Source: Bog-756 sp963734395
Lineage (GTDB): Bacteria > Actinomycetota > Acidimicrobiia > Acidimicrobiales > RAAP-2
NCBI GenBank assembly: GCA_963734395.1
Contig: CAVTGY010000004.1
Location: 124,001 to 188,000, forward strand
Direction of reading: 5' to 3'
Length of the DNA stretch: 64,000 nt
In this document: positions 31,995-41,380 of the stretch, one piece after another
Layout of the letters: each line of letters opens with the position of its first letter
Position numbering within the stretch: position 1 is the first letter of the stretch
The notes under the pieces: model-generated
The model's database searches: none
What the model saw: only the letters and a program-made list of their open reading frames with translations
Told to the model about the DNA's origin: nothing
Made by a program: the position numbers and the translations under genes

Positions 31995-33206
31995 ATGAAT
32001 GAAGGACCAGACAATCCGCTGGTCAACGGCCTGCCTCTGCTGGGCGACCTTCCGGATCTCGACGGCGCCAACGTGCTGGTTCGGGTCGACTTCAACGTGC
32101 CGCTCCGACCGTGTGGGACCGAGCCATCGGTGGTCGCCGATGATTTTCGCATTCGCGCCGCCCTGCCGACGATCGAATACCTCCATGCCCAGGGTGCATC
32201 GGTGACCGCATGCACACATCTGGGACGTCCGGCAGGAATTCACCAAGTCGAGTGGGACCTGGGACCGATCCGCGAAGTGCTGTTCGAGCTGGCGCCCAAA
32301 GTGGAGCTGCTCGAGAATCTGCGGTTCGATCCCGGCGAGGCGGACAATGATCCAGGCTTCGTCGAAAAGCTGGTCAACGGTCATGATGCCTATGTCAACG
32401 ACGCGTTCGGAGTCTCCCATCGCCGGCACGCGTCGATCGTGGGTCCACCGACTTGGGTGCCGAGTGCCGCCGGGTACCTGCTTCAGCGGGAGATCGAAGC
32501 GCTGGGCGGCCTTCTCGGCACACCGACCCGACCGTTCGTCGCGGTGGTCGGCGGGGCGAAGGTCTCTGACAAGATCGGTGTCCTCAAAGCGCTCTTGCAG
32601 CGGGTGGACGCACTGGTTGTGGGGGGAGGCCTCGCGTTCACCTTTCTGGCTGCTTCCGGTCACGATGTGGGCGGATCAATGATCGATGAGCAGAGGATCC
32701 CCGATTGCCAGTCCATGCTTCGGTCGGGAAAGCCGATCCTGTTGCCCACAGACATCGTTGCGCTCGAGCCGGGCGCGCCGTTCGGGTGTGGGTGCTCGGA
32801 AGGAGAGCTACGAGTGGTCGGGGCCGACATCCCCGCCGGGTGGCAGGGTCTCGACATCGGACCGGCGACGGTGGAATCCTTCGCCCGGGTGATCAAGAGT
32901 GCAGGAACGGTCCTGTGGAACGGGCCGATGGGAGTCTTCGAAGACGAGCGGTTCAATGCCGGCACCGCCGGAATCGCCCGAGCTGTCTCAGAATGCGGCG
33001 GATACACGGTTGTCGGTGGAGGCGACAGTGTGGCCGCTGTCGACGAGCTCGGACTGGAGGATCAAATCAGCTTCATCTCCACCGGGGGCGGTGCATCGCT
33101 CGAACTGCTCGAGTTCGGTGACCTTCCCGGGTTGGCAGCATTGCGCGGTGCGATCAACGCGCCGCCGCGCAAGGACGAACCGAAGCCGATCACCCCCGAC
33201 CGGTGA
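31995..33206 (+). CDS. pgk: Phosphoglycerate kinase
   Basis: Transfers phosphate from 1,3-bisphosphoglycerate to ADP, 403 residues. The substrate-binding N-terminal motif is VLVRVDFNVPLR, followed by CTHLGRPAG, the basic-patch strand VELLENLRFDPGE and FVAVVGGAKVSDKIGVLKAL. The nucleotide-binding C-terminal part is LWNGPMGVFE ... TVVGGGDSVAAV ... FISTGGGASLELLE. The N-terminus has about ten extra residues. It is 45 nt after gap and overlaps tpiA by 4 nt (GTGA). Confidence 0.97.
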   Translation: MNEGPDNPLVNGLPLLGDLPDLDGANVLVRVDFNVPLRPCGTEPSVVADDFRIRAALPTIEYLHAQGASVTACTHLGRPAGIHQVEWDLGPIREVLFELAPKVELLENLRFDPGEADNDPGFVEKLVNGHDAYVNDAFGVSHRRHASIVGPPTWVPSAAGYLLQREIEALGGLLGTPTRPFVAVVGGAKVSDKIGVLKALLQRVDALVVGGGLAFTFLAASGHDVGGSMIDEQRIPDCQSMLRSGKPILLPTDIVALEPGAPFGCGCSEGELRVVGADIPAGWQGLDIGPATVESFARVIKSAGTVLWNGPMGVFEDERFNAGTAGIARAVSECGGYTVVGGGDSVAAVDELGLEDQISFISTGGGASLELLEFGDLPGLAALRGAINAPPRKDEPKPITPDR

Positions 33207-33997
33207 AGGACATCGCGCCTCGCCGTCCGCTGATAAGCGGCAACTGGAAGATGAACCTCGACCACCTCGAGTCGTTGCACGCAATTCGAGACATTGGGCT
33301 GCGACTCCAGCCTTCCGACGCCGGTTCCGTGGACATTTCTGTACATCCCCCGTTCACGGACATCCGCACCGTGCAGTCGGTCGTCGAGCCCGAAGGGCTT
33401 CCGGTGTCCTTGGGTGCGCAAAACTGCGCCGTCGAGGACAGCGGTGCCTTCACCGGAGAGGTGAGTGCGGTGATGCTGGCTCGACTGCACGTCGAATACG
33501 TGATCGTCGGTCACTCGGAGCGCCGACGCATGTTCGGCGAAGTGGACGAGGTGGTGGCGGCCAAGGTCCGGGCGGTTGTACGCAACCAGATGACCCCCAT
33601 CTGCTGCGTGGGCGAGACCCTCGAGGAGCGGGAGCTCGGACTGACCAAGGACCGGCTTGCCAGTCAGGTCGAGATGGCGCTCGGTTCATTGACCGCTGAA
33701 GCGGTCGGCACCATGGTCATCGCCTACGAGCCGGTGTGGGCCATCGGAACCGGCCAAGCGGCCAGTCCTGAAGACGCCCAGGAAGCCTGCCAATGGATCC
33801 GGGAGACGGTGAGCCGGTGTGCCGATCCAGAAGCGTCGGCTCGGATCCGGATCCTCTACGGTGGCTCGGTCACCGAGGAGAACACCGAATCCCTGATCCA
33901 GTGTGCCGATGTCGATGGCGCCCTGGTCGGGGGGGCCAGCCTGGATGCCGCCGCCTTCGTGGGCATCATTCGGGCCGCGGCACGATCCGTGCGCTGA
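33203..33997 (+). CDS. tpiA: Triosephosphate isomerase
   Basis: Interconverts dihydroxyacetone phosphate and glyceraldehyde 3-phosphate; 264 residues, TIM barrel. GTG 33203 overlaps the pgk stop. Catalytic and binding residues are visible: Asn/Lys in ISGNWKMN, the electrophilic His in VIVGHSERR, the catalytic Glu in AYEPVWAIGTG, and the phosphate-binding loops IRILYGGSVTEEN and GALVGGASLD. It is the third glycolytic gene in the unit. Confidence 0.97.
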   Translation: MKDIAPRRPLISGNWKMNLDHLESLHAIRDIGLRLQPSDAGSVDISVHPPFTDIRTVQSVVEPEGLPVSLGAQNCAVEDSGAFTGEVSAVMLARLHVEYVIVGHSERRRMFGEVDEVVAAKVRAVVRNQMTPICCVGETLEERELGLTKDRLASQVEMALGSLTAEAVGTMVIAYEPVWAIGTGQAASPEDAQEACQWIRETVSRCADPEASARIRILYGGSVTEENTESLIQCADVDGALVGGASLDAAAFVGIIRAAARSVR

Positions 33998-34043
33998 CTT
34001 TGCTAGCGTTTGCCTCGGTCTCAGGTCAAAGGAGAAGGATCCG

Positions 34044-34274
34044 GTGCTGACGGCAATCATCGTCATACTTCAAATAATGGCGTCGTTCGCGCTCATCTTT
34101 CTCATCCTCATGCACAGTGGCAAGGGTGGGGGACTCTCGGACATGTTCGGGGGCTCGGTGGGCTCCGCCGCCGCCGGCTCCACGGTGGTGGAGAAGAATC
34201 TTGACCGGATCACCGTCACCGTGGCGGTCATCTTTGCGTTCACCAACTTGATCCTTATCCTGCGTCTGCAGTGA
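34044..34274 (+). CDS. secG: Preprotein translocase subunit SecG
   Basis: Small subunit of the SecYEG channel, 76 residues from GTG 34044, preceded by AAAGGAGAAGG. It has two membrane helices (IIVILQIMASFALIFLILM and ITVTVAVIFAFTNLILIL) joined by the glycine/serine-rich loop SGKGGGLSDMFGGSVGSAAA typical of SecG. Its place after tpiA is usual for actinobacteria. Its stop overlaps the next start as GTGA. Confidence 0.94.
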   Translation: MLTAIIVILQIMASFALIFLILMHSGKGGGLSDMFGGSVGSAAAGSTVVEKNLDRITVTVAVIFAFTNLILILRLQ

Positions 34275-36049
34275 CCGAAAACGGCGCCGGGACCGCCGAG
34301 CGCCGCCGCCGCTTCGCGACGCTTTGGCGCGAGCACCGTGCCCGGTGGACGCTGCCCCTGGTCATCATCGTGATCATCGGATTGGTGGCGATACTCGATC
34401 ATCTTGGTTCGCATCGGATCAGTCAGGTCGACGCGCAGAAGTCGGTTCTGGTGGCCGCCACCGGGGGAGAGAGCACCGTCGAGCTCAGCCGTCCGTGGGA
34501 CGGATTCAACCCCAACACGCCCGAAGGTGCCGCGTCGTCTACTCCGACACTGCTCTCATCGGTACTGCCCAGTGCGTACGTGATCGATTCCAGTCTGGTC
34601 GCCGAAGTCAACAGCAACCTCCTATCGAGCGTGGAGGTCACCTCGACCTCGCCATTGACCATTCAATATGTGATCAATCCGATGGCGGTCTGGTCCGACG
34701 GCGTGCCGGTGACCGCGGACGACTTCATCTACGCCTGGGAATCCCAACGGGGCACCGGGGTCGATATCGACGGCCGACCGGACCAGTTCGCATCGAGCCT
34801 CGGCTATCGAGACGTCGCCTCGGTGACAGGGAGTCCTAGTGGGAAGACGGTTACCGTGGTGTTTGCTACGCCGTTCACCGATTGGCGTGTGATGTTCGAC
34901 CATATGGTTCCTGCCCATATCGCCCGGCGAGTCGGTTGGAATCACGGATTCGACGTGTTCAACCCCGCCATCGATATTTCGGCGGGGCCGATGGAGGTGC
35001 AATCGGTCTCGGGGCATACCGCAGTACTGGTCCGCAATCCCAAGTGGTGGGGAACTCCTTCGATCCTGGACCGAGTGACCGTTACTATCGCGCCCAATCA
35101 AGAATCGTGGGTCAACCAGTTGGCGGCAAACAACAAGGCCGTGGCACAACCGTCCACGTTCGATCTGGGTACTCTCGGCTCCGTGTCGTCGCTGCCGAAC
35201 ACACAGAGTGCGGTCAAACCGTCTCTCAACCTCGTGCAACTGGAGTTCAATGTCACGTCTCCAGTCACGATGCGTGCGGCGGCCCGGCAAGCCATTGCCC
35301 ACGCCATTGACAGGAATGCACTGTTGACCCGAACGTTCGGTTCCATCGATCCAACCCTGGCGGTCAACCAGGACCACCTGGCGACCGCGTCGCAGGCAAG
35401 CTACGAGCAATCGTCGGCGGCCGGTGAATACAGTGCGCCAGATCTCCCGACCACCGACCATCTTCTCAAGAGCATCGGGTTCCACCAGGACCCGGCGGGC
35501 AACTATGTGGACGATGCCGGGAAGCAGCTGACGTTGCGTATGGCGGTGGAGATAGGGGATCCGTGGATCAGCCAGTTGGCGGTACTGATCAGTTCGCAAC
35601 TACGCAGTGCCGGGATTGCCGTGGTCACCGTTCCCGTTGACGGAGCGGAAGGAGTGCCGAGCACCGGACCGGCCAGCTCCTACGACGTGGCGCTGGTGAA
35701 CAGTGTCTCCAGTCCTTTCCAGTCGGTCACTGCGGCCTGGTTTTCGGACGGACTGGGAATCATGAATTCCTCGGGTAGCGAGAACTGGAGCAAGTTGGAC
35801 GATCCCCAGGTCGATCAACTGTTCATCGAGGCGGCCCAATCGCTGAATCCAGTGTCGGGTGGGTCGATCTACGCGCAGATCGACGATCAGCTATGGGACC
35901 AGATGGTCGCCCTGCCATTGTTCGCGGAGCCGGCATTGGTTGCCAACGGTGTTCAACTGGCCAATATCCAGTACAACGCATCGGTTGACGGCATCCTCTG
36001 GAATGTCCCCTTGTGGACCACACTGAAGCCGGGACCAGCCAGTCGCTAG
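34271..36049 (+). CDS. Membrane-anchored peptide-type substrate-binding protein (SBP family 5)
   Basis: A 592-residue family-5 solute-binding protein that starts within the secG stop codon. It has no lipobox. An N-terminal basic segment and one helix (LPLVIIVIIGLVAILDHLG) probably anchor it in the membrane. Family features are SPLTIQYVINPMAVWSDGVP, VTADDFIYAWESQRG, the conserved AVLVRNPKWWGTPSILDRVT, and AARQAIAHAIDRNALL. No permease or ATPase gene is adjacent, so it may serve the Dpp importer at 0.7-6.6 kb or another system. Coupling to secG is unusual but fits a secreted protein. Confidence 0.88.
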   Translation: MTENGAGTAERRRRFATLWREHRARWTLPLVIIVIIGLVAILDHLGSHRISQVDAQKSVLVAATGGESTVELSRPWDGFNPNTPEGAASSTPTLLSSVLPSAYVIDSSLVAEVNSNLLSSVEVTSTSPLTIQYVINPMAVWSDGVPVTADDFIYAWESQRGTGVDIDGRPDQFASSLGYRDVASVTGSPSGKTVTVVFATPFTDWRVMFDHMVPAHIARRVGWNHGFDVFNPAIDISAGPMEVQSVSGHTAVLVRNPKWWGTPSILDRVTVTIAPNQESWVNQLAANNKAVAQPSTFDLGTLGSVSSLPNTQSAVKPSLNLVQLEFNVTSPVTMRAAARQAIAHAIDRNALLTRTFGSIDPTLAVNQDHLATASQASYEQSSAAGEYSAPDLPTTDHLLKSIGFHQDPAGNYVDDAGKQLTLRMAVEIGDPWISQLAVLISSQLRSAGIAVVTVPVDGAEGVPSTGPASSYDVALVNSVSSPFQSVTAAWFSDGLGIMNSSGSENWSKLDDPQVDQLFIEAAQSLNPVSGGSIYAQIDDQLWDQMVALPLFAEPALVANGVQLANIQYNASVDGILWNVPLWTTLKPGPASR

Positions 36050-36053
36050 CTGC

Positions 36054-36104
36054 GCCTGGTGGGCGGACACGAGGACCGGGATGGCCTGCCCGAGGGCACC
36101 AGGC
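36054..36104 (+). terminator. Possible terminator after the glycolytic/secG operon
   Basis: GCCTGGTG (36054-36061) and CACCAGGC (36097-36104) form a perfect 8-bp stem just after the stop codon. The enclosed 35 nt can fold further. There is no T tract. Confidence 0.45.
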
Positions 36105-36182
36105 GGACTCTCCCCTGTCGTACGGCGAGCCAGGGTCGCGCTACCATGCCAGACGCCCCGGTGGCCACACCGGAGCCACTTC

Positions 36183-36266
36183 GTCGGAGTGGCGGAATAG
36201 GCAGACGCGCTAGCTTGAGGGGCTAGTGCCCGAAAGGGCGTAGGGGTTCAAGTCCCCTCTCCGACA
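36183..36266 (+). tRNA. tRNA-Leu (anticodon GAG)
   Basis: Complete class II cloverleaf. The acceptor stem is GTCGGAG/CTCCGAC (36183-36189, 36259-36265). The anticodon stem CTAGC/GCTAG encloses loop TTGAGGG with anticodon GAG at 36217-36219. The long variable arm is GCCC-GAAA-GGGC, and the T arm is AGGGG-TTCAAGT-CCCCT. The discriminator base is A36266, and CCA is not encoded (ACCC follows). Its 3' end is copied at 43283 and 45558, and in part at 39324. Confidence 0.97.
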
Positions 36267-36267
36267 C
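36254..36267 (+). other. Attachment-site core at the tRNA-Leu 3' end
   Basis: The 14-mer CCCCTCTCCGACAC covers the T-stem 3' strand and acceptor 3' strand. It recurs exactly at 43283-43296 and 45558-45571, and as the 10-mer TCTCCGACAC at 39324-39333. Copies next to serine-recombinase remnants mark it as an integration site. Confidence 0.75.
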
Positions 36268-36701
36268 CCATTCTGGCCAGGGAGTATGCACATCCTGTTC
36301 TCTCTTCTCCAACGGACGGGAAGCCGCTTGTCAACAGTTTGTCTACGGAACCTTTCTGGTGGCCGTTGTCAACGGATGTCGGCACCCCGAAAATGAGCGG
36401 GTTCAGCGATCGCGATGATAGGCACCTCGGCGCTGGATGGGACAGATGTGCCCCACCGATCCGGTGTTCCGGGGCACCTACTCCTCTGGAAGATTTCGTT
36501 CATTCTGTCGGATTGGCTTACTCCCACGTACTGGACCTATCGGCTCAGCCGACGGCTGATTAGTCGGCTTCCGTGCACGCTCACGGTGCTCGAGGCCCAC
36601 CCAACCGGTCGACGCGGTAGCGCCGTCGTACTTCTGGTGCAAGTGAGGATCAGGCCCGGTGTGGTAATACATCCGGGGCCAATGCAGGTTTCGGGGGATT
36701 C
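36268..36701. other. Gene-free stretch after tRNA-Leu
   Basis: There is no supported gene in these 434 bp; short open frames look like noise. The stretch holds one copy of a diverged direct repeat (36329-36395) and ends in a GGGGGA ribosome-binding site for the acyltransferase. Confidence 0.6.
36329..36395 (+). repeat. Diverged ~66-bp direct repeat, copy 1
   Basis: Shares its pattern with 48829-48894: TCAACA..TTTGTC.ACGGAACC, then TTCTG, then TGTCAACGGATG. Within the copy TGTC(A/T)AC occurs three times, reminiscent of the multiple terminal repeats of IS21-type elements, but no transposase is present. Confidence 0.55.
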
Positions 36702-38849
36702 GTGAAGGTCTCAGCTGTTCAGTCCGGGGACGAGGGTCTCGGCGACACCGACCAAACTGGGAGGCTGTTGCCCTCAGGCGACGAAGCCGGAACCGCCCCC
36801 GAGGACAGGTCCTTCAGACCAGACGTGCAGGGACTCCGCGCCGTCGCCATCCTCCTGGTCGTTCTCTTTCACGCTGGCATCCCGGGCGTCAGCGGTGGAT
36901 ACATCGGCGTGGACGTGTTCTTCGTGGTCTCGGGGTTCGTGATCACCGGTGTCCTGCTGCGAGAACGTGCGGAACAGGACTCGACATCCTTGCAGCGCTT
37001 CTACGCGCGTCGAGCCCGTCGCATCCTGCCTGCGGCGACGCTGGTCATCATCGTCAGCGTGGTGGCTGCGTTTCACCTCCTCGGCCCGCTGACCGGGCAC
37101 GAGACCGCGATCGACGGTCAGTGGGCGGCCATCTTCCTGGCCAACTTCCACTTTGCGGCCTCACAGACGAACTACCTCGCCTCGCAACAGCCGCCTTCGG
37201 CGTTGCAAAACTATTGGTCGCTGGCCGTCGAGGAGCAATTCTACATCGTGTACCCGACCATCTTCCTCGTCACAGCCGGTGTGCTTCGGCGATTTCCGCT
37301 GCGCCATCGCCTCGCTGCCGTTCTGGTGGTCATCATCGGCGCCTCCTACGCATACTCGATCGTCTTCACGGACGCCAACGCGGCCAGTGCGTTCTTTTCT
37401 CCCTTGACTCGGGCCTGGGAACTCGCCGTCGGAGGCCTCATCGCAGTTTCCGGGCACAACCTCCGCCGGATGCCTCAGGCCTGGGCCGCACTCGTGTCGT
37501 GGCTCGGGCTGGGTGCCATCGTCGTGGCGAGCGTGACACTGACGTCGGCAACGGTGTACCCCGGAGCGCTAGTCGCGGTGCCGGTCGTCGGCGCCGCGTT
37601 GGTCATCGCCGCTGGTGCAGCGGAGCCGGCCTGGGGCGCCGAGCGTATCCTTCGACAGCGACCCTTCCAGCTCCTCGGACTGATCTCGTATTCGCTCTAT
37701 CTCTGGCACTGGCCGATCCTGGTGATCGCCGCCCAATACCGGGGGACGACCAGCCTCCCCGTCTGGGACAACGTCCTCTTGCTTCTCGTCGCGACGGCGG
37801 CGGCGGCGGCCACGTATCGCTTGTTGGAGAACCCCGTGCGTCACGCGAAGTCCCTTGTCGGAAGGCCAGTGGCCAGTATCGTTTTGGGCCTCTGTCTCGT
37901 CGGTGCCACCCTCGCCGTCACGACCGTCGAGGAGCGAAGGCCGACGATCAACCTTGGCAGCCTTGCAACAGCGACCACCGGTTCGAGCTGCACCCCGGCG
38001 CCGCAAGTCGTTTCTCATCTTAGGTCGACCTACTCGTCTGGCCACCCAGACTCCTTGGATCTGTTCGGCGTCGCGGATCAGTCGGTCGTCGTCATCGGTG
38101 ATTCGACGTCGTGCACCCTCCTGCCAGGCCTCGCAGCGGTCGGGCCGACGTATGGAATGCAAGTCCACTCCGGCGCCGTGGTGGGCTGCGGAGTCGTGAG
38201 CGGGCAGCTGGCTCCGCTTTATAAAAACGGTCTGAATGTCGTTGCCTACACCGCAAAGTGCCAGACCGATAGCGACAACGCCGAATACACTGCCATCGAA
38301 CGTTACGACCCGCGGATCGTGGTGTGGGGGAGCACGGACGAACGCTCGTCCTTCGTAGTTCAGGCTGCCGCCGGGAGCAAAGTCCTGGTGTCGGGATCAC
38401 CACAGTGGCATGCGGTGATGCTGAAGCGAATGAACGCACGAGTCGACAGCCTGCTCGCCACCGGTGCCAGAGTCATACTTGTGTTGGAGCCCGCCGCGGT
38501 GCACGCGAACCCCGGGCTCGATTCCGACGACATTGCCTATGAGCGCATGAACGCTCTACTCCGGGAGGTAGCGGCGCAACACCCAGACCAGGTCGGCGTG
38601 GTAAACCTCCAGCCCCGCGTGTGCCCCTCGGGGTCGCCCTGCCCCTACGTGGTCCCGGGGTTCAACCCGACGCCGCACCGGAGCGGGCAAAAGTTTGCCT
38701 GTGGACCTTGGATATCCCCCGTCCCATGTGCCCAAACTCTGCGGCCCGTCGACGGCCTGCACTACACGCTGACGGGCTCGCTCTGGGTCGCCGAGTGGCT
38801 GGTGCCGCGAATTGCAGCGGTGGCCAAGGGGCTCTTGTCACACCCGTAG
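36702..38849 (+). CDS. Acyltransferase 3 / SGNH fusion (O-acetyltransferase of surface glycans)
   Basis: A 715-residue protein that probably O-acetylates an extracellular polysaccharide. After about 37 polar residues it has the acyltransferase-3 membrane domain, with RPDVQGLRAVAILLVVLFHA (putative catalytic His), GGYIGVDVFFVVSGFVITG, FYARRARRILPAA, YWSLAVEEQFYIVYP and LGLISYSLYLWHWPIL. From about residue 430 a soluble SGNH domain follows, with the nucleophile motif VVIGDSTSCTLLPGL and the C-terminal Asp-His pair in PVDGLHYTLTG. GTG 36702 follows GGGGGA. It is the cargo nearest the tRNA-Leu site. The whole gene is intact. Confidence 0.92.
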   Translation: MKVSAVQSGDEGLGDTDQTGRLLPSGDEAGTAPEDRSFRPDVQGLRAVAILLVVLFHAGIPGVSGGYIGVDVFFVVSGFVITGVLLRERAEQDSTSLQRFYARRARRILPAATLVIIVSVVAAFHLLGPLTGHETAIDGQWAAIFLANFHFAASQTNYLASQQPPSALQNYWSLAVEEQFYIVYPTIFLVTAGVLRRFPLRHRLAAVLVVIIGASYAYSIVFTDANAASAFFSPLTRAWELAVGGLIAVSGHNLRRMPQAWAALVSWLGLGAIVVASVTLTSATVYPGALVAVPVVGAALVIAAGAAEPAWGAERILRQRPFQLLGLISYSLYLWHWPILVIAAQYRGTTSLPVWDNVLLLLVATAAAAATYRLLENPVRHAKSLVGRPVASIVLGLCLVGATLAVTTVEERRPTINLGSLATATTGSSCTPAPQVVSHLRSTYSSGHPDSLDLFGVADQSVVVIGDSTSCTLLPGLAAVGPTYGMQVHSGAVVGCGVVSGQLAPLYKNGLNVVAYTAKCQTDSDNAEYTAIERYDPRIVVWGSTDERSSFVVQAAAGSKVLVSGSPQWHAVMLKRMNARVDSLLATGARVILVLEPAAVHANPGLDSDDIAYERMNALLREVAAQHPDQVGVVNLQPRVCPSGSPCPYVVPGFNPTPHRSGQKFACGPWISPVPCAQTLRPVDGLHYTLTGSLWVAEWLVPRIAAVAKGLLSHP

Positions 38850-39271
38850 CGGAGCCTCGCCGGTCCCTCGCGAAGAGAGGACCCGGTGGCCACAAGAGCG
38901 ACCACCTGCCCTCGGAACAGCCTTTGCGTCTCGGTGCTCGTCAGCGAACACCGCTGGGGGGTCCCACGCACACAACAACACTAAACACTCGGGTACTCGT
39001 TACCAACAACAGCGGCGGGTTCACCTACGGCCCTGCGAACACCGTCTCGGGCTCTGTCATGGTCAAGAACAACACCTGAGGAGTCGCCAAGTCGTTACCG
39101 GGGCACACACTGCCCCAGTCGTTGAGGGGCAGGTCTCGGTCCAGTGGAATCCGGCAGCGGGGACGGGCAACCAGGAGCCCAGAACGGGCTTCTGAACCAT
39201 TGTCCGTGCGGCGGGTGACCGGGCCCGTCAAGGTTCCCTTCGGGCGGCCCAGGGCAGATACCTTGATCGCC
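38850..39271. other. Gene-free stretch between acyltransferase and recombinase remnant
   Basis: I see no supported gene, RNA or clear repeat in these 422 bp. Codon use in every frame looks random. Confidence 0.5.
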
Positions 39272-39589
39272 CTACCGAGTGCCCCATGGTTGGATGCGCC
39301 AATCGGGGAAAGCCCACGACGGTTCTCCGACACGCACCTTTATGCACGGACCTGCGGCAGCCGTGATGACCCGCTGGAACGGGTCGTAGCGGATCTGGAC
39401 ACTCAGCTCGGCGTACAGTTCGGCCCGTAGGTCGGGATCGGCGTCAGCGAGCGGTGACGCGATATCTCGGACCTCCAGGACGAGCTTCCGCACCTCGTCC
39501 CTGCTCATCGGCTCCCGCGGTGTGGCGGCCACCAGCTCCGCCTCGGCCCGTAGTCGCTCTCCTTGGACCTCAGCCAACCATCCGCTCAC
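39272..39589 (-). pseudogene. Serine recombinase C-terminal remnant 1
   Basis: A 105-residue open frame matches the C-terminal end of large serine (resolvase-type) recombinases: TPREPMSRDEVRKLVLEVRD, ADADPDLRAELYAELSVQIR, YDPFQRVITAAAGPCIKVRVGE. The catalytic and zinc-ribbon parts are missing; upstream sequence has stops in all frames. The codons for KVRVGE are the complement of the att-like sequence TTCTCCGACACGCACC, so the recombinase 3' end contains the tRNA-Leu core. Confidence 0.75.
39324..39333 (+). other. Partial att-like core 1
   Basis: TCTCCGACAC, the last 10 of the 14 core bases, followed by GCACCTT as at 43297. It lies inside the reverse-strand recombinase remnant. Confidence 0.55.
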
Positions 39590-39753
39590 AGAGCTTTCAG
39601 CGAAACCGTGGTGGATGTCGTGGCAGCTCGGGTGGCAGAGGAACTAGATGACCTGGGGCGGATAGGTGCGATGGACCAGCCTTCAGGCGGCCATGGTTGA
39701 AGTGTTGAGGACTCCTCCGGCGTGGGCGGGCCGTGCGGTATCCCTGATCGACA

Positions 39754-41228
39754 TTATTTGCCGATCCTGCAATTCGGGAACAGTGGCGGCGGCCCCAAAG
39801 CCCGGTAATAGGCGGCCGAGCTCGGTCTGAACTCGCCCAACTGATCCTCAACCGCGTCATGGTGGTTCAATCCGAACGACGGGCCGCCGCCCCCTCCGGG
39901 TTGTGTCGAGAACGCCACATACTCCTCACATGCAAGGTCTGCCGTAGGCACTTGCTTGAGGTTGTCAAAGAGTTGCGCGTCCTCTCGAAGGTACTTGCTC
40001 ATGGCTCGCCCATTCGTCAATCCGAACCCCGTCGCAACGGCCACCTGAAGGGTCAGAAAGACAGCCAACCCAGCCAGCGCGATCCATGTGAATCGCCGAC
40101 CGTTCGTCGCTGACGTACGAAGCGGCGGAATACTCGCCCACGTGTAGATAACGATTCCCGTTAGAAGAATGAGGTTCACGAGAAGGTAACGATTACTGAT
40201 CGCATCGGTGGATCCCAAGCCACTGCGGCCGAGGGTGATTTGAGCGTCGGTAAGCAGAGCGAAGGCGATCAACAGGAGTGGCAGGGGTATACGCTCCCTA
40301 GACTTCCGGTACCGCCAGGACTGCACAACAATGAATAACGCGACAGCAAACAGGCCCACACCGACTATCTCGGTCGAACGACGCTCCCCACCGGTGTTGT
40401 ATTGACAATGTCACCCCCGCCGGGAATAACGTTGCCGATAAGGACGACGAAGTAGCGCAATGCTTCCACAGGATGGTGTAAGGCGACTCTGGGAGAGCAC
40501 GCTGACGAGGGTAAGCATGCATTCTGAGTAAAGCTGTAACCGGAGAAGTACACGGCACTAGTGCCAATCGCGGCGACCAACCACACACTGCTTTCGACAA
40601 GAGCTCGACGTACCGATCGAACATCCCAGAGGATGCAGATCACGCCCAAGGGCCAACAGAGAAACCCCTGTACGGACGCCAGCGAAGCGGCCACGGCCAA
40701 CACGACGCCAATAGCGAACCAAAGTCTGCGTCGATCGTTCGGCACGAGAAGGACTACCAACATCCAAATGAAGAAGAAGACGGTCAGAAACCCCCAGAGA
40801 TGGGATGCCCAGAGGCTGTCTTGGACGTCGGCCAAGCTGAACCAAATAGCACCGATGACGAGGACCGGGGCCGGGGTGAGTGGTCTGTCGAGATAGTGAC
40901 GAACGAGTAGTAACAAACCGGCATATGAAGCGATGTAAAGGGCGGCACTCAAGAAGATCGCCGAGCGCAGATCAAGCCCGTCGGCGAATCCGAAGAAAAC
41001 GTTGATCAGGTTGCTGAGGAAGTAGCGCGATTCGGTGTGTTGCCCCCAAAGCTGGCCCAGTGACAGCTGGCTGTGGAGAGCCGCATGGACGATCGGGACG
41101 AAGGTCCAATCATCCCCGTAGAATGCGTTTGTCGCATATTTGCCGATGAAGAGCAGATAAAGGATCGGACACACACTTGCTGCCGTGACAGTCAAGAGTG
41201 AATTGTGCTCTGTTGCCCAGGCCTTCAT
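39754..41228 (-). CDS. GT-C-like multipass membrane protein, paralog 1, -1 frameshift near 40372
   Basis: Unnamed membrane protein with about ten helices, 491 residues if one base is restored. The first extracellular loop has NAFYGDDWTFVPIVHAALH ... LWGQHTESRYF, an acidic DDW plus E..R pattern resembling the catalytic loop of GT-C glycosyltransferases. The N-terminal part stops at VGSVVRPR*, while the paralog continues VVRFEVLGVALLAVALF; the equivalent EIVGVGLFAVALF lies in the next frame. The C-terminal soluble stretch ends DQLGEFRPSSAAYYRALGPP. It is closely related to the gene at 41381 in the same orientation. Function is inferred from the loop motif and neighbours only. Confidence 0.65.
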
Positions 41229-41380
41229 CTTCCGTGTGCTGCTTTCGTCCGGCTACCACTTGCGAGCGCGGAATCGTCTTTGGCCCTACGCGGAACCGCA
41301 GGCTTCAACGGGTCGAACGTTCGGGCAGTGCCGCCCGCTGCTCAAGGTAGCACTGAAGGACGTTCTGCCAGGTCACCCGC

